Assembly (NCBI GenBank): GCA_025963485.1
Contig: JAOQAO010000132.1
Location: 1 to 42,238 of the forward strand
DNA: 42,238 nucleotides
Direction: 5' to 3'
Origin: Bacteroidota bacterium
GTDB lineage: Bacteria; Bacteroidota; Bacteroidia; Chitinophagales; LD1
The position numbers and the translations under genes are program-made. Of this stretch, positions 1 through 9,058 are shown in pieces. The notes under the pieces were generated by a model that saw only the letters and a list, made by a program, of their open reading frames with translations, made no database searches and had not been told where the DNA came from. Every line of letters starts with the position of its first letter. Position 1 is the first letter of the stretch.

Positions 1-2837
1 GCTGTTTCACCTACATTATATGAGGTCTTATCCAGGCTGATGTCTATGTTGCCCTCTGTATTTACTTCAAAGGATGTATTGCTGTTGTAGCCATAGCCGC
101 CGTAGCTATAGAAACTCCACATCACATAGGAGTCGGAGCCCGGCTTGGCGAGGCGTATCTCATAGTCGCCTGGAGTTTTCGGGATAAAAGAATACACTGT
201 ATTCTCCCCACCTATGTTGATCACCTGATCCACGATGGTCCTGTCCTCCCGCTGCGACTGATAGCGGAAATACTCATTAGACCGGCTGAGAACTGTCTTA
301 TAATCATGCTTGATCACGATCACGTGCCCCTGTGTGTTGACAGGCTTTTCATCCTTGTCCACTGCGACCATAGGGAAGCGGATGGTTTGATTGAGCGGGT
401 AATAATAATATCCATCATGATCTATTCCATAAAAAACATCCTGCGTATAGATATCCACCGTAGACCTCCTGCTCACCGGCCGGCCCGACTCGTCAAATAC
501 AGTAGCAAAAATGTCTCCTTGTAGAATACCGCTATTGATATAGGTAGCCGGCACATCAAAGACCTCCGATGCATTACCCTTGTCGTCAGTAGTACCTGTA
601 CGTTCTATCTTCTCATAGGAGGTATTCAGATTGGCAAGCGAGAAGTTGAAACTGCTGTATTTTTTGGGTGAAAAATACTTTCGATTGATCTGCATCTCTA
701 CTTCATAGTTGCGGTCTGCAGCAGGCGGGCCAAAGAAATTCATGGCATTAATACTTAGCGTGGTCTTATCCTTTGGTTTGAGGAAAGGCTTATCCAGGCT
801 CGTCGTGACCCTGATCCTGTCCGGCATAAACTCCTCGATCATGATATACTTTGTTGCCAGCAGTACATCATTGGATGTATACAGCTGCAGCGAATAGCTG
901 CCCGTCACCGCTGCCGGTGACAGCTCAATAGCGGCCTCCATGCTTCCCTCGTCATTCAGTGTCTTTTTGAAAGACTTCAGCTCTTGCCCATTCGGCAGCA
1001 GGAAGGTCAGCCGCACAGGTATCTCTCCAGGACTCTTCCACTTCTGGTCCCGGATGATCACCGAGGCATGTACGGTCTCACCCGGCCGGTACATATCGCG
1101 CTCACTATAGACAAAGGCATCAAGCCCCGTACTATTAGCGCGTTTGCCACCTACTTCGAAGCGGGAGGTTTCTACCCGCGTGGTATTAAATGGCATATAG
1201 TTGAAATCTCCGCCGGATGTTTTGGCGATGATCATCGCAGGTTTGAAACCCGATAGGTCGCGGTGCTTCATTTCTATTTCTGCCACACCTTCATTGTTTG
1301 TCATTGCCGAACCCATCGCCTGGTTATTGATCCCATATACTGTCACGGTCACGCCGGACATACTTTCAGCTGATTTGATCGAGTTGGCAAAGACGTACAT
1401 CTTGTCCCTGCCATCCTTGGCTATCATGCCTATATCCGAAAGGGAAACAAAGCGGCTCTCATTCAGGTAATACTGATTTTGCGAGCGGATGGTCATGCGA
1501 TACAGTCCCTTATATTCCTTCAGCTTATCCGGAAAATCAAATTTGAATAAACGGCTGTTGCCCTTCTTTGGCAGGTCTTTAGTGGTTATCGTTGTCTCAT
1601 ACACCTTATCTCCAAACTGGAGTTCATTACCATAGTTGCGTTCGCCGCTCTCATCTACATAGTTCTCGCCGCTGCCCTCATAGCCATAGTCGCCGTCGCC
1701 ATATCGATTGGAGGCGAGCAGGTTGTTCTCATATATTTTATAGATGGTCACCTGCACCTGCGGCACATTGATGATCTGTACCTCTATGTTCTTTGCTCCC
1801 TTAGGAGTGAGGTATACACCTTTGCTATTGGTAAATTTGATAGACGGCTCCAGCTGGCCAAATGCCACAGAGTGTGTATAGTTTTCTTTCAATACACCTC
1901 CTATCCTGCCTTTTATTCCCGCTTTGAGCATCAGTTTATACTCCTTCGTCACGTCAAATTTATCTGACGTAATGATCAGCCCATCCTGAGATACGTGCGT
2001 CTTAAACGACACTGCCGGCTCAAACTGTATCAGCTTATCCAGTCCGTCTGAAGTGACCTGCTGAGAGGTGAGGATGTGCACCGTACCTGTATTGCCATCA
2101 TGCTCGGCCTGCACCTCATTGATGGTAAGGATATATGGAGATTGCAGGGTGACTTTGTATTCTATGGCTTCCTTCGTGCCATTCTTGCCACCCTCCGGCT
2201 GCAGGCCGCTGGCGATACTGACCTTTATATTATAGTCTTTGTCTGCGATCTTGAGATTGGTCAGGTTGACAGCGATATGATTATCGGCCTGAGTCGTCAG
2301 AACATTGAAGTCAGCCTTGGCCCCGTCGACCTCCACAGACAGCTTCTCTTTGAGCTGTGCGGGATCGACCTTATAAAAGAACGAGAGCTCCACCTGCCCG
2401 ATAGGTGTCTGGGAGTTTTCATCGAGCAGCGTCCATAGTGCGTTGGCCGATTCCAGCCGCTGGTATGGCGTGTGAAATTTGATGTCTTCCATATTTCCCA
2501 CCTTGTACTTGCAATGGGAAACAAGTTTGTCCGTGATCACGGCCTTGTAGTCCGTGGCAGGACTGAGGTCATGGTCCGGTGAGAAAGTAAGTTCATAAGA
2601 ACTATTCCACTGGAATCGCCCGCTGATGGGCGGCTCGAAGCGGATGTAGTCAGTGGTATCCCATGCATTGAGCAGGGTATCTCCGACCAGGTTCTTATCA
2701 AAAGTGAAAACAAGATTGCCGAGTGTCGGCACTTCATCTTTAGCGTTTGTAGCTACAAGATTTACTCTGTTTTTAGAATTGCAGGCAGCGAGCAGAAACA
2801 GAAGGGAAACTACTGCCAATCGGAATGCGGTACGCAT
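1..2837 (-). CDS. Alpha-2-macroglobulin family lipoprotein (partial, C-terminus beyond left edge)
   Basis: An open frame of about 945 codons runs from an ATG at 2837 down to base 1 with no stop, so the C-terminal part is outside the window. The first 20 residues are a lipoprotein signal with lipobox LLAAC (Cys19). The body is a chain of beta-rich macroglobulin-like domains; the MG2 signature YRPGETV lies near residue 580, in a context (YSERDMYRPGE) typical of bacterial alpha-2-macroglobulins such as YfhM. Family knowledge: these are large lipoproteins thought to trap foreign proteases, often encoded beside penicillin-binding protein 1C; that neighbour would lie to the left and is not visible. 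Whether it has a thioester (CxEQ) cannot be judged because that region is missing. This frame is not obvious from small antisense ORFs here, which are shadows. Confidence 0.88.
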   Translation of the reverse strand, partial: MRTAFRLAVVSLLFLLAACNSKNRVNLVATNAKDEVPTLGNLVFTFDKNLVGDTLLNAWDTTDYIRFEPPISGRFQWNSSYELTFSPDHDLSPATDYKAVITDKLVSHCKYKVGNMEDIKFHTPYQRLESANALWTLLDENSQTPIGQVELSFFYKVDPAQLKEKLSVEVDGAKADFNVLTTQADNHIAVNLTNLKIADKDYNIKVSIASGLQPEGGKNGTKEAIEYKVTLQSPYILTINEVQAEHDGNTGTVHILTSQQVTSDGLDKLIQFEPAVSFKTHVSQDGLIITSDKFDVTKEYKLMLKAGIKGRIGGVLKENYTHSVAFGQLEPSIKFTNSKGVYLTPKGAKNIEVQIINVPQVQVTIYKIYENNLLASNRYGDGDYGYEGSGENYVDESGERNYGNELQFGDKVYETTITTKDLPKKGNSRLFKFDFPDKLKEYKGLYRMTIRSQNQYYLNESRFVSLSDIGMIAKDGRDKMYVFANSIKSAESMSGVTVTVYGINNQAMGSAMTNNEGVAEIEMKHRDLSGFKPAMIIAKTSGGDFNYMPFNTTRVETSRFEVGGKRANSTGLDAFVYSERDMYRPGETVHASVIIRDQKWKSPGEIPVRLTFLLPNGQELKSFKKTLNDEGSMEAAIELSPAAVTGSYSLQLYTSNDVLLATKYIMIEEFMPDRIRVTTSLDKPFLKPKDKTTLSINAMNFFGPPAADRNYEVEMQINRKYFSPKKYSSFNFSLANLNTSYEKIERTGTTDDKGNASEVFDVPATYINSGILQGDIFATVFDESGRPVSRRSTVDIYTQDVFYGIDHDGYYYYPLNQTIRFPMVAVDKDEKPVNTQGHVIVIKHDYKTVLSRSNEYFRYQSQREDRTIVDQVINIGGENTVYSFIPKTPGDYEIRLAKPGSDSYVMWSFYSYGGYGYNSNTSFEVNTEGNIDISLDKTSYNVGET

Positions 2838-3138
2838 AAATTTGGGTGGGAAAATTTGGTTATCACTAATGTACGCTTCCCCATTTGTTTTAGTATGTCT
2901 TTTTAAATAATATTTTTTTGCACCGATATGAAAGAGAAAGAGGATAACTAATGAATGCCCGAAACTTGGTTTATCTGAATGAAATGATAGTGATCCCGGC
3001 CCGCAGATCAGAACGCAATTCTATGTGTATTTCTTACCCAAAAAACCAGTTATAGTGGGGCTTTCATCTGTTTGGTACAATTATTACTGTATATATTGAG
3101 CCAAAGGCTATCGTATTAACCAAACAAAAAAGCAGATC
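2838..3138. other. Intergenic region between divergent genes
   Basis: About 300 bases without a credible ORF separate the divergent macroglobulin and collagen-like genes. It is AT-rich, with a T-run near 2925-2935. On the plus strand TTTGG at 3071 followed by TATATTGA near 3092 loosely resembles a Bacteroidota promoter for the collagen-like gene. I see no RNA gene or strong hairpin. Confidence 0.5.
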
Positions 3139-3573
3139 ATGAAAATCAAAATCATCAGAGCGGCATTGCTGCTGTCAGGTATATGTATGGCAACTCTTTC
3201 ATTTGCACAAACACCTGGTAGCTCTCCTGGCTCTCCCAGTGCGCCCGGTTCGCAAAATGTAAACCCTACTCAAACCAATCCAGGCGGGCCCGGCTATCAG
3301 CCTTCACCTACCAATCCGACACAGCCGTATGGAGGATATACCGGTACTACAGGCACAACAGGTCCCACCAGTATCCCGGGTATTCCCGGCAATTCAGGTT
3401 ACACTGCGCCATCAGGAAATACAGGTCAGAGTGGCCCGACAGGGATATATGGAACAACCGGAAGCACCGGATACCACGGTACTACTGGCCCTACAGGCTT
3501 TGGCACGACCGGACCCAGCGGTAGTTCAGGTATAAGAGGAACGAGCGGAAGCTCAGGACCGAAAAAGAAGTAA
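3139..3573 (+). CDS. Secreted collagen-like Gly-X-Y repeat protein
   Basis: A 144-residue protein with an N-terminal signal peptide (cleavage probably after SFA, residue 23). After a Pro/Ser/Gly/Asn-rich linker (24-68), residues 69-141 read largely as glycine triplets: GTT, GPT, GIP, GNS, GYT, GQS, GIY, GST, GYH and so on, with two Gly-less triplets (SIP, APS) and one phase slip after GF. It ends in a basic PKKK. The Thr-rich GTT/GPT triplets recall bacterial collagen-like proteins such as BclA of Bacillus spores. The composition supports an extended triple-helical or unstructured surface protein; function is unknown. It stands alone, divergent from the macroglobulin gene. Confidence 0.75.
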   Translation: MKIKIIRAALLLSGICMATLSFAQTPGSSPGSPSAPGSQNVNPTQTNPGGPGYQPSPTNPTQPYGGYTGTTGTTGPTSIPGIPGNSGYTAPSGNTGQSGPTGIYGTTGSTGYHGTTGPTGFGTTGPSGSSGIRGTSGSSGPKKK

Positions 3574-3607
3574 TGATATAAACTGTTATGGTGAAGGGTG
3601 GCGATTC

Positions 3608-4792
3608 TTATTGCTGCCCTTTACTGCGTTGTCCGTGATCGAGTTCATATCGCAGGCCAAACTGGATACACATCCCAATGCCATATGGCTTGCCCTTTTG
3701 CACTGCCCTGTGTAGATAATATTCTTTATCGCCGATACAAGTTGCTGTACAGACATTTTGGGTTATGAGATACTTTTTATGAGTAGGTACAAGGCTATAT
3801 TTACGGAGGCCGGCATAGGCCAGTTCTGTACTTTTAGCAAAGGAATTGTCACTCACGATCTTCATCCTCAATGCCCCTTCTATGCCGTAGGCAAACATAG
3901 CCGTGCATGAACTTTCGATATAGTTTCCAGGTTCTGTATTGCGCACCGGCAGCTGGTACCAGTGGCCTGTTTTTTTATCCTGAAGTTCGGGTAGGCGTAC
4001 TATCATCTCTTTGAGGTAACCGGCGAGTTCGCCATAGTATTGGTTTTTCTCTCCCATAGCATCCAGCGCATCTGCCAGTGTCACTACGATCCATCCGTTG
4101 CCGCGACCCCATATCTCCGTGCTTTGCCGCGTAGTCTTATCGGGCCAGTGCGTCTGCCCGCAGATGAAGCAATGATCCTTATTGTCACTGTCCCATCCGT
4201 GATACCAGAGGCCGGTCGTTTTATCCTGCAGCTTCTCTCTGTGTATCCTGAACTGCTTCATAAACTCATCCAGGTACTTCTGGTCACCGGTTGCTTCATA
4301 CATCGCCAGCAGGAACTGCCCGATCATAAACATTGTATCATCCCACAACTCTATATTCCGGCTCAGGTGAGATACTGCTCCGTCTTTGGTACGCCTGATC
4401 TTCAGGTACTGCGCGTATATCTTTTCCGCCTTGACTTTGTACTTCTCCTCCTTGGTCACCTTATAAAGAAACGCCAGACCAAGCCCCGACGCTACATCAT
4501 TGGGTGTCCTGCCATTTGCCAGGGGCATGGATACCCTCATGGCTTTTTTGATATAGTCGAGATAAATCTGTTTTTGTGATGACGAACTGACTTCATATTC
4601 CTTTACCATTGTATTGAGCAGCGCCGCATCCTGCCAGGTCCACATATAGCGCGATGGTGGCAGGTAGGACTCGCGTGCATAGCTATCCAGTGTATCCACC
4701 CAGGTCTGGGCGAAACAAGGAATAGCGCCTATCCACATAGCCAGCAGAATATATAGCCTGAATTGCTTACTTTTCGTCGAAGACTTTACCAT
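3608..4792 (-). CDS. Glycoside hydrolase family 88/105 protein (unsaturated rhamnogalacturonyl hydrolase type)
   Basis: A 394-residue secreted protein; the signal peptide ends near CFA (residue 28). The (alpha/alpha)6-barrel family is shown by LWDDTMFMIGQFL (149-161), which holds the expected catalytic Asp (D151/D152), by WGRGNGW (228-234), and by the ESSCTAMFAYGI block (293-304). Known family enzymes (YteR, YesR) remove the unsaturated uronic sugar from the non-reducing end of lyase products of rhamnogalacturonan or other uronic-acid polysaccharides. Length suits a single-domain GH105. There is no SusCD pair or other polysaccharide-lyase gene nearby, so the substrate cannot be read from context. 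It is divergent from the FGE-like gene, with only 37 bases between the start codons. Confidence 0.82.
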   Translation of the reverse strand: MVKSSTKSKQFRLYILLAMWIGAIPCFAQTWVDTLDSYARESYLPPSRYMWTWQDAALLNTMVKEYEVSSSSQKQIYLDYIKKAMRVSMPLANGRTPNDVASGLGLAFLYKVTKEEKYKVKAEKIYAQYLKIRRTKDGAVSHLSRNIELWDDTMFMIGQFLLAMYEATGDQKYLDEFMKQFRIHREKLQDKTTGLWYHGWDSDNKDHCFICGQTHWPDKTTRQSTEIWGRGNGWIVVTLADALDAMGEKNQYYGELAGYLKEMIVRLPELQDKKTGHWYQLPVRNTEPGNYIESSCTAMFAYGIEGALRMKIVSDNSFAKSTELAYAGLRKYSLVPTHKKYLITQNVCTATCIGDKEYYLHRAVQKGKPYGIGMCIQFGLRYELDHGQRSKGQQ

Positions 4793-4829
4793 ATCCTAAA
4801 CATATCAAAAAGAACGCAGACCGCAGATC

Positions 4830-5564
4830 ATGAAAAATCTACTCTTTGTTTTTATTCTTTGGAATACTGCATCCATGCAGGCACAGTCGATCATAAAGGA
4901 AGCCGATCTTGTTCATATCCCTAACGGCATTTACCAGATGGGCAGTACCGCCGGGGAAAGCAATGAAAGACCCGAACACACAGTCACTATAGCTGATTTC
5001 TATATAGGAAAGTATGAAGTGACCCAGCTCCAATGGCAGCAGGTCATGGGCAATATGCCTTCGGCTCACAAGAACTGTATGATGTGTCCAGTGGAAACCG
5101 TCACACCGGAACAGATTGATTCATTTTTGGCAAAGCTTAATCGCACGACAGGCCTGCGCTACCGTCTCCCCACAGAAGCCGAATGGGAATATGCCGCTCT
5201 GGGAGGTAAACAAAGCAAAGGGTACCGCTATCCCGGCGGCGATAGCCTCGATGAGGTGGCATGGATCAGGTCCAATGCCGGAGATACTACACATCCTGTC
5301 GGTTTGAAAAAACCGAATGAACTAGGTCTCTACGATATGGCTGGCAATGCATGGGAACTCTGTCGCGACTGGTATGATGCCGCATATTACAAGAAAAGCC
5401 CATCGGCAGATCCCGTCAATGATAAAAAAGCGGCATTCAGGGTTGTAAGAGGTGGCTCGTGGCGAAGTGCTGAAAATCGTTGCTACTCAAAAGCACGCAA
5501 CAGGAATATATACGACCATTACCACTTCGGTAATGGTGGCTTCCGCCTTGTATTGGATAAATAG
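4830..5564 (+). CDS. Formylglycine-generating-enzyme/SUMF1-like secreted protein
   Basis: A 244-residue protein with a signal peptide (cleavage near MQAQ, residue 19) and one FGE-sulfatase domain: IPNGIYQMGS (30-39), YEVTQLQWQQVMG (62-74), RLPTEAEWEYAA (112-123), GLYDMAGNAWELCRDWY (166-182), RVVRGGSW (204-211) and a terminal GFRLV (237-241). True aerobic FGEs use two copper-binding cysteines (Cys336/Cys341 in human SUMF1). Aligning on GGSW, the second is kept (C218) but the first is serine (S213), so formylglycine generation is doubtful; many bacterial relatives have other or unknown roles. No sulfatase gene is nearby. It ends 4 bases before the convergent lipoprotein gene. Confidence 0.82.
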   Translation: MKNLLFVFILWNTASMQAQSIIKEADLVHIPNGIYQMGSTAGESNERPEHTVTIADFYIGKYEVTQLQWQQVMGNMPSAHKNCMMCPVETVTPEQIDSFLAKLNRTTGLRYRLPTEAEWEYAALGGKQSKGYRYPGGDSLDEVAWIRSNAGDTTHPVGLKKPNELGLYDMAGNAWELCRDWYDAAYYKKSPSADPVNDKKAAFRVVRGGSWRSAENRCYSKARNRNIYDHYHFGNGGFRLVLDK

Positions 5565-5568
5565 CTCC

Positions 5569-6174
5569 TTACGGATGCTTATTCTCCATCACACTGATAG
5601 AGAAATCACCCTGTGTCAGGTGTACAATATTGGTATCCCTATACAAGGAAAGATTTGCATTAAATGTTCCTTTGATCTTGTACATATTGTAATAGAGCGC
5701 TGGAGAATCCGGCGTTGTCAAGGTCGAATGACCATTGGAAGTGATAGATACAATAGTAAGAGAGGAGCCAAAGTTTGATGTGAAATCGCTTGACATCATG
5801 CGACTCAGGGTGTCTGGGTATTTGAAACTGAAAGTATACGGATGAGATATAGAATCATGGCTGGTCACAAATGTCTTGCCCAGCCATGACATGATGATAG
5901 AGTCGTGCGGATATGGGTTGGCACTGTCATTCAGCGTAAAGGTCGCACTCTTGAAAAACGAGGCACACACACCTGTAGCAGAAACACACTCGGTTTTATT
6001 AGGATCGCCGAGATATGTCCATTGCGTATCCAGTTTAGCCCTCCAGTAGAAATTATCCGTCAGAGCATGTGGCACATTGCCCGGAGCCGGGGCCGGCGAG
6101 CTATTCTTCTTGCAGGCGGCAAATAAACCTAATACAGCGATAACGGTCACTATGACGAGTGTCTTCTTTTGCAT
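5569..6174 (-). CDS. Hypothetical lipoprotein
   Basis: A 201-residue protein beginning with a lipoprotein signal whose lipobox is FAAC (Cys21), followed by a Lys/Asn/Ser/Pro/Ala linker typical of Bacteroidota lipoproteins. The rest is rich in Ser/Thr and aromatic residues and looks like a small beta-sandwich; it has two Cys close together (CVSATGVC, near residues 63-70) that could form a disulfide. I do not recognise the family. It is convergent with the FGE-like gene and divergent from lgt about 150 bases away. Confidence 0.7.
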   Translation of the reverse strand: MQKKTLVIVTVIAVLGLFAACKKNSSPAPAPGNVPHALTDNFYWRAKLDTQWTYLGDPNKTECVSATGVCASFFKSATFTLNDSANPYPHDSIIMSWLGKTFVTSHDSISHPYTFSFKYPDTLSRMMSSDFTSNFGSSLTIVSITSNGHSTLTTPDSPALYYNMYKIKGTFNANLSLYRDTNIVHLTQGDFSISVMENKHP

Positions 6175-6325
6175 GAGTGTGGTAGTATTAATTATTCCAA
6201 AAATGGTAAAAAAACTTAAGTCGGCGTAAACTCATTATACGCATAACCTAATGCCGCTGTTTCTTTTCCAAGACAATGGTGCCTTACCTGTTTGAGCGGC
6301 ATCAAAAAATCACTATCCTTGGGCC

Positions 6326-7117
6326 ATGGAGCTTTTCATACACTGGCATGTCAACCCCACCATCCCGATCAACTTCCACTACTTCACTGTCCAGTGGTAC
6401 GGCCTGATGTGGACATTATCCATCTTCGGCTGTTTCTTCCTGGGCCGGTGGATACTGGCCAAAGAACATCTTAGTGAAGAGCACCTCGTCCTCATCATTC
6501 AATACATCTTTATCGGAGCCATCATAGGCGCGCGGTTAGGGCAGGTGTTCTTTTACGACCGTGCGAAATTTATGGCGGATCCGCTTGAAATATTACGCAT
6601 ATGGCATGGAGGCCTATCCAGTCATGGAGGTGTCATAGGGGGCTGCATTGGCATCTATTTATTCCTGCGGCACCATCCGCAATTCAATCTTGTCTGGCTC
6701 TTTGACCGCGTGGCGCTCATCATCTACCTGCCCGCTGCCCTGATACGTTTCGGCAATCTCATGAACTCCGAACTCGTGGGCAAGGAAACCACTGTGCCCT
6801 GGGCCTTCATCTTCGGTGATGAAAAGGTAGCGCGCCATCCGGTGGTCCTCTATGAAAGCATCTGCTATTTCATCCTGCTCATCACGGTGATCATGATATA
6901 CAGGAAGCAGGGGGGCAAACGGCCGGGCTTTTACACAGCCTTCTTCTTCACCTTTACCTTCCTCATCCGCTTCCTCCTGGAGTTTACCAAAGAGCCCGAG
7001 CAAATGGTCTTCGGCCTCATCAGCAATACACAGCTGCTGAGCATTCCGCTTATATTGCTTGGGCTAATATTGTTTATATTTACCTACCGGAATAAGGCAA
7101 ATCAACAGACTGCATAG
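6326..7117 (+). CDS. lgt: Prolipoprotein diacylglyceryl transferase
   Basis: A 263-residue polytopic membrane protein that transfers diacylglycerol from phosphatidylglycerol to the lipobox cysteine of prolipoproteins, the first step of lipoprotein maturation. Visible family motifs are HGGLSSHGGVIGG (94-106, with the conserved His100), RFGNLMNSELVG (141-152, with the conserved Arg, Asn and Glu of the Lgt signature; the usual Gly before Arg is Ile here), and HPVVLYES (171-178). Several hydrophobic segments span the length, as expected. The ATG at 6326 gives a normal N-terminus. Its TAG overlaps the GTG start of the next gene by one base, so the two are translationally coupled. Confidence 0.95.
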   Translation: MELFIHWHVNPTIPINFHYFTVQWYGLMWTLSIFGCFFLGRWILAKEHLSEEHLVLIIQYIFIGAIIGARLGQVFFYDRAKFMADPLEILRIWHGGLSSHGGVIGGCIGIYLFLRHHPQFNLVWLFDRVALIIYLPAALIRFGNLMNSELVGKETTVPWAFIFGDEKVARHPVVLYESICYFILLITVIMIYRKQGGKRPGFYTAFFFTFTFLIRFLLEFTKEPEQMVFGLISNTQLLSIPLILLGLILFIFTYRNKANQQTA

Positions 7118-7824
7118 TGGCGAAATATGAGAAATGGCTGGGAGCCGGATTGGGATTTGTGGTTGGTGGGCCTATGGGCAGTATGATAGGCTATGCTGCT
7201 GGCGAGCAGGTAGGCAAACCCTCTAAAACCTACAGCAAAACAGCCCACACATCGGAGTTTGAGACCAATCTGCTATTACTTGCCGCGACAGTGATCAAGG
7301 CTGATGGCCTGGTGGCACAGGAAGAATTAGGCTTTGTGCGAAGCTTCTTCATGGATCATTTCTCTGCAGAACATATAGAGGAGAAGATGGCTATCCTGCA
7401 TCATTGCATCGGCCGTAAATATGACCCGCGCAAAGCCTGCGACGACATACGCATCACTGCCAAACCTTCCACCCGCACGCAGGTTATTCATTTCCTCTTT
7501 GACCTGGCCATATCAGATAGTATACTGGACAAACGGGAGAGCGATATGATCTTCGCACTGGCCGGCTGGCTCAATGTGAATGATGTGGAGTTTAAGAAGA
7601 TCCGCGCCGCATACACCGCTGAGGTGAAGCGGTATACTATATTCGGCCTGCCACATACTGCCACATTTGACGAGATCAAATCCTCCTACCGCAAACTCGT
7701 CCTCGAGTGCCATCCTGACAGAAACACCCACCTCTCCCCCGATGAGCAGAAGCTTATAGCGGAGAAGTTCAGGCTGATACAGGCTGCATTTGAGAAGATC
7801 AAAGAAGAAAGAGGGATAGAATAA
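7117..7824 (+). CDS. DjlA-like TerB and J-domain protein
   Basis: A 235-residue protein with a GTG start at 7117 that shares one base with the lgt stop. Residues 8-30 are Gly-rich and hydrophobic, resembling the DjlA membrane anchor. A TerB-like helical domain with acidic motif KADGLVAQEE (61-70) and a second half near 125-165 follows. The C-terminus is a J domain (residues 174-235) with the invariant HPD at 199-201. Architecture matches DjlA-type membrane-anchored DnaJ co-chaperones that stimulate DnaK ATPase. Coupling to lgt suggests a link to envelope biogenesis, but that is inference. Confidence 0.85.
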   Translation: MAKYEKWLGAGLGFVVGGPMGSMIGYAAGEQVGKPSKTYSKTAHTSEFETNLLLLAATVIKADGLVAQEELGFVRSFFMDHFSAEHIEEKMAILHHCIGRKYDPRKACDDIRITAKPSTRTQVIHFLFDLAISDSILDKRESDMIFALAGWLNVNDVEFKKIRAAYTAEVKRYTIFGLPHTATFDEIKSSYRKLVLECHPDRNTHLSPDEQKLIAEKFRLIQAAFEKIKEERGIE

Positions 7825-7835
7825 ACTTCCCTGAT

Positions 7836-7868
7836 AACCCTCAAAGGGTTTGAAACCCTTTGAGGGTT
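7836..7868. repeat. Near-perfect intergenic palindrome
   Basis: Two 13-base arms (AACCCTCAAAGGG and its complement) flank a 7-base loop TTTGAAA that is itself palindromic, making a strong hairpin in the 63-base gap between the djlA-like gene and menC. No T-run follows on the plus strand, so it is not a classic intrinsic terminator; it resembles dispersed extragenic palindromes of Bacteroidota. It may still attenuate or mark the end of the lgt transcript. Confidence 0.7.
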
Positions 7869-7887
7869 TACCGAACAAATACAAATA

Positions 7888-8937
7888 ATGAACGCATCCT
7901 ATACTCCATACCAGCTCCATTTCCGGAAACCCATTCTCACATCACGTGGCGGTATGTCATACAAGGACGGCTTCTACCTGACCATCGAGCACAATGGTGT
8001 CCGTGGTATTGGCGAATGCAGTTATATAAAAGGACTGAGCATCGACGACCTTCATCATTACCAGGAGCAACTTCAATCTCTTTGCTCTAGTATCGCAGAG
8101 ATCGCTGAGGACTATTACACCGAGCGCAAACTGCCTGAGGGGCTCGTAGCTTCGTTTCCCTCGATAGCCTTTGCACTCGAGACTGCCTTGCTCGATCTCC
8201 AGCACGGTGGCAGGCACAAGATCATAGCAGACTCCGCCTTCTACGCCGGTGATCAGGACATCCCGATCAATGGCCTGGTATGGATGGGGAAAGAAGACGA
8301 GATGCAACAGCAGATAGAGCAGAAACTAGCCGATGGCTATCGCTGTATCAAGATCAAGGTCGGCGCCATAGACTTCGACGCCGAGTGCCGCTTACTGGAG
8401 GGTATCCGCAGCAGATATACCAGAGAGCAACTTGAGATCCGCGTGGATGCCAATGGCGCATTCAAAGATTCGAATGTCCGAGATAAACTCACGCGCCTCG
8501 CCGCTTACGACATCCACTCTATCGAGCAGCCGATCAAACCGCAACAATACCTTCTCATGCATCAGCTGAGCCGGGAGAATATAATCCCTATCGCCCTGGA
8601 CGAGGAACTCATAGGCACGCACGACAAGGTATTCAAAGTGAAACTCCTCGAGACCATCCGCCCGCAATATATCGTCCTCAAGCCAAGCCTCCTCGGTGGC
8701 ATGGCATCCTGCGATGAGTGGATACGCATAGCTGAAAAACTCGGCATCTCCTGGTGGGCCACCTCCGCGCTGGAAGGCAATATCGGCCTCAACGCGATAG
8801 CCCAGTGGGCAGCATCTAAAAGCGAAACTATTGTGCAGGGTCTAGGCACCGGTACTCTGTACACAAATAATATCCCCTCCCCGCTTTATATAGAAAACGG
8901 TCATCTCAAATATGATCTGAAAGGCAAGTGGGGCTAG
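7888..8937 (+). CDS. menC: o-Succinylbenzoate synthase (enolase superfamily)
   Basis: A 349-residue enolase-superfamily protein, assigned as the menaquinone enzyme that dehydrates SHCHC to o-succinylbenzoate. The barrel catalytic residues are all present: KIK (K155/K157), the metal ligands in VDAN (D187), IEQP (E213) and LDEE (D238/E239), and the second catalytic Lys in LKPSLLGG (K265). The WWATSALEGNIGLNAIAQWA block (289-308) and a terminal GLGTGTLYTNNIPSPL are typical of Bacteroidota MenC. Other men genes are not in the window. Dipeptide epimerase is an alternative within the superfamily but fits the C-terminal motif less well. Confidence 0.87.
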   Translation: MNASYTPYQLHFRKPILTSRGGMSYKDGFYLTIEHNGVRGIGECSYIKGLSIDDLHHYQEQLQSLCSSIAEIAEDYYTERKLPEGLVASFPSIAFALETALLDLQHGGRHKIIADSAFYAGDQDIPINGLVWMGKEDEMQQQIEQKLADGYRCIKIKVGAIDFDAECRLLEGIRSRYTREQLEIRVDANGAFKDSNVRDKLTRLAAYDIHSIEQPIKPQQYLLMHQLSRENIIPIALDEELIGTHDKVFKVKLLETIRPQYIVLKPSLLGGMASCDEWIRIAEKLGISWWATSALEGNIGLNAIAQWAASKSETIVQGLGTGTLYTNNIPSPLYIENGHLKYDLKGKWG

Positions 8938-9058
8938 TGATGCCTTGCTCAGAGTTCCGATATTTTGATCAAACATCCTCTTCTGAATAAATACGAAATA
9001 TTTATATTGCACGACTGGGTTGTTACACCTTCTATTTCTAACTTATAAAGACGCAAGC

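Noticed and set aside
3320-3560. Repeats in the collagen-like gene as a CRISPR or minisatellite
   Set aside because: The repeats are degenerate Gly-X-Y codons in one open frame with a signal peptide, not uniform repeats with spacers.
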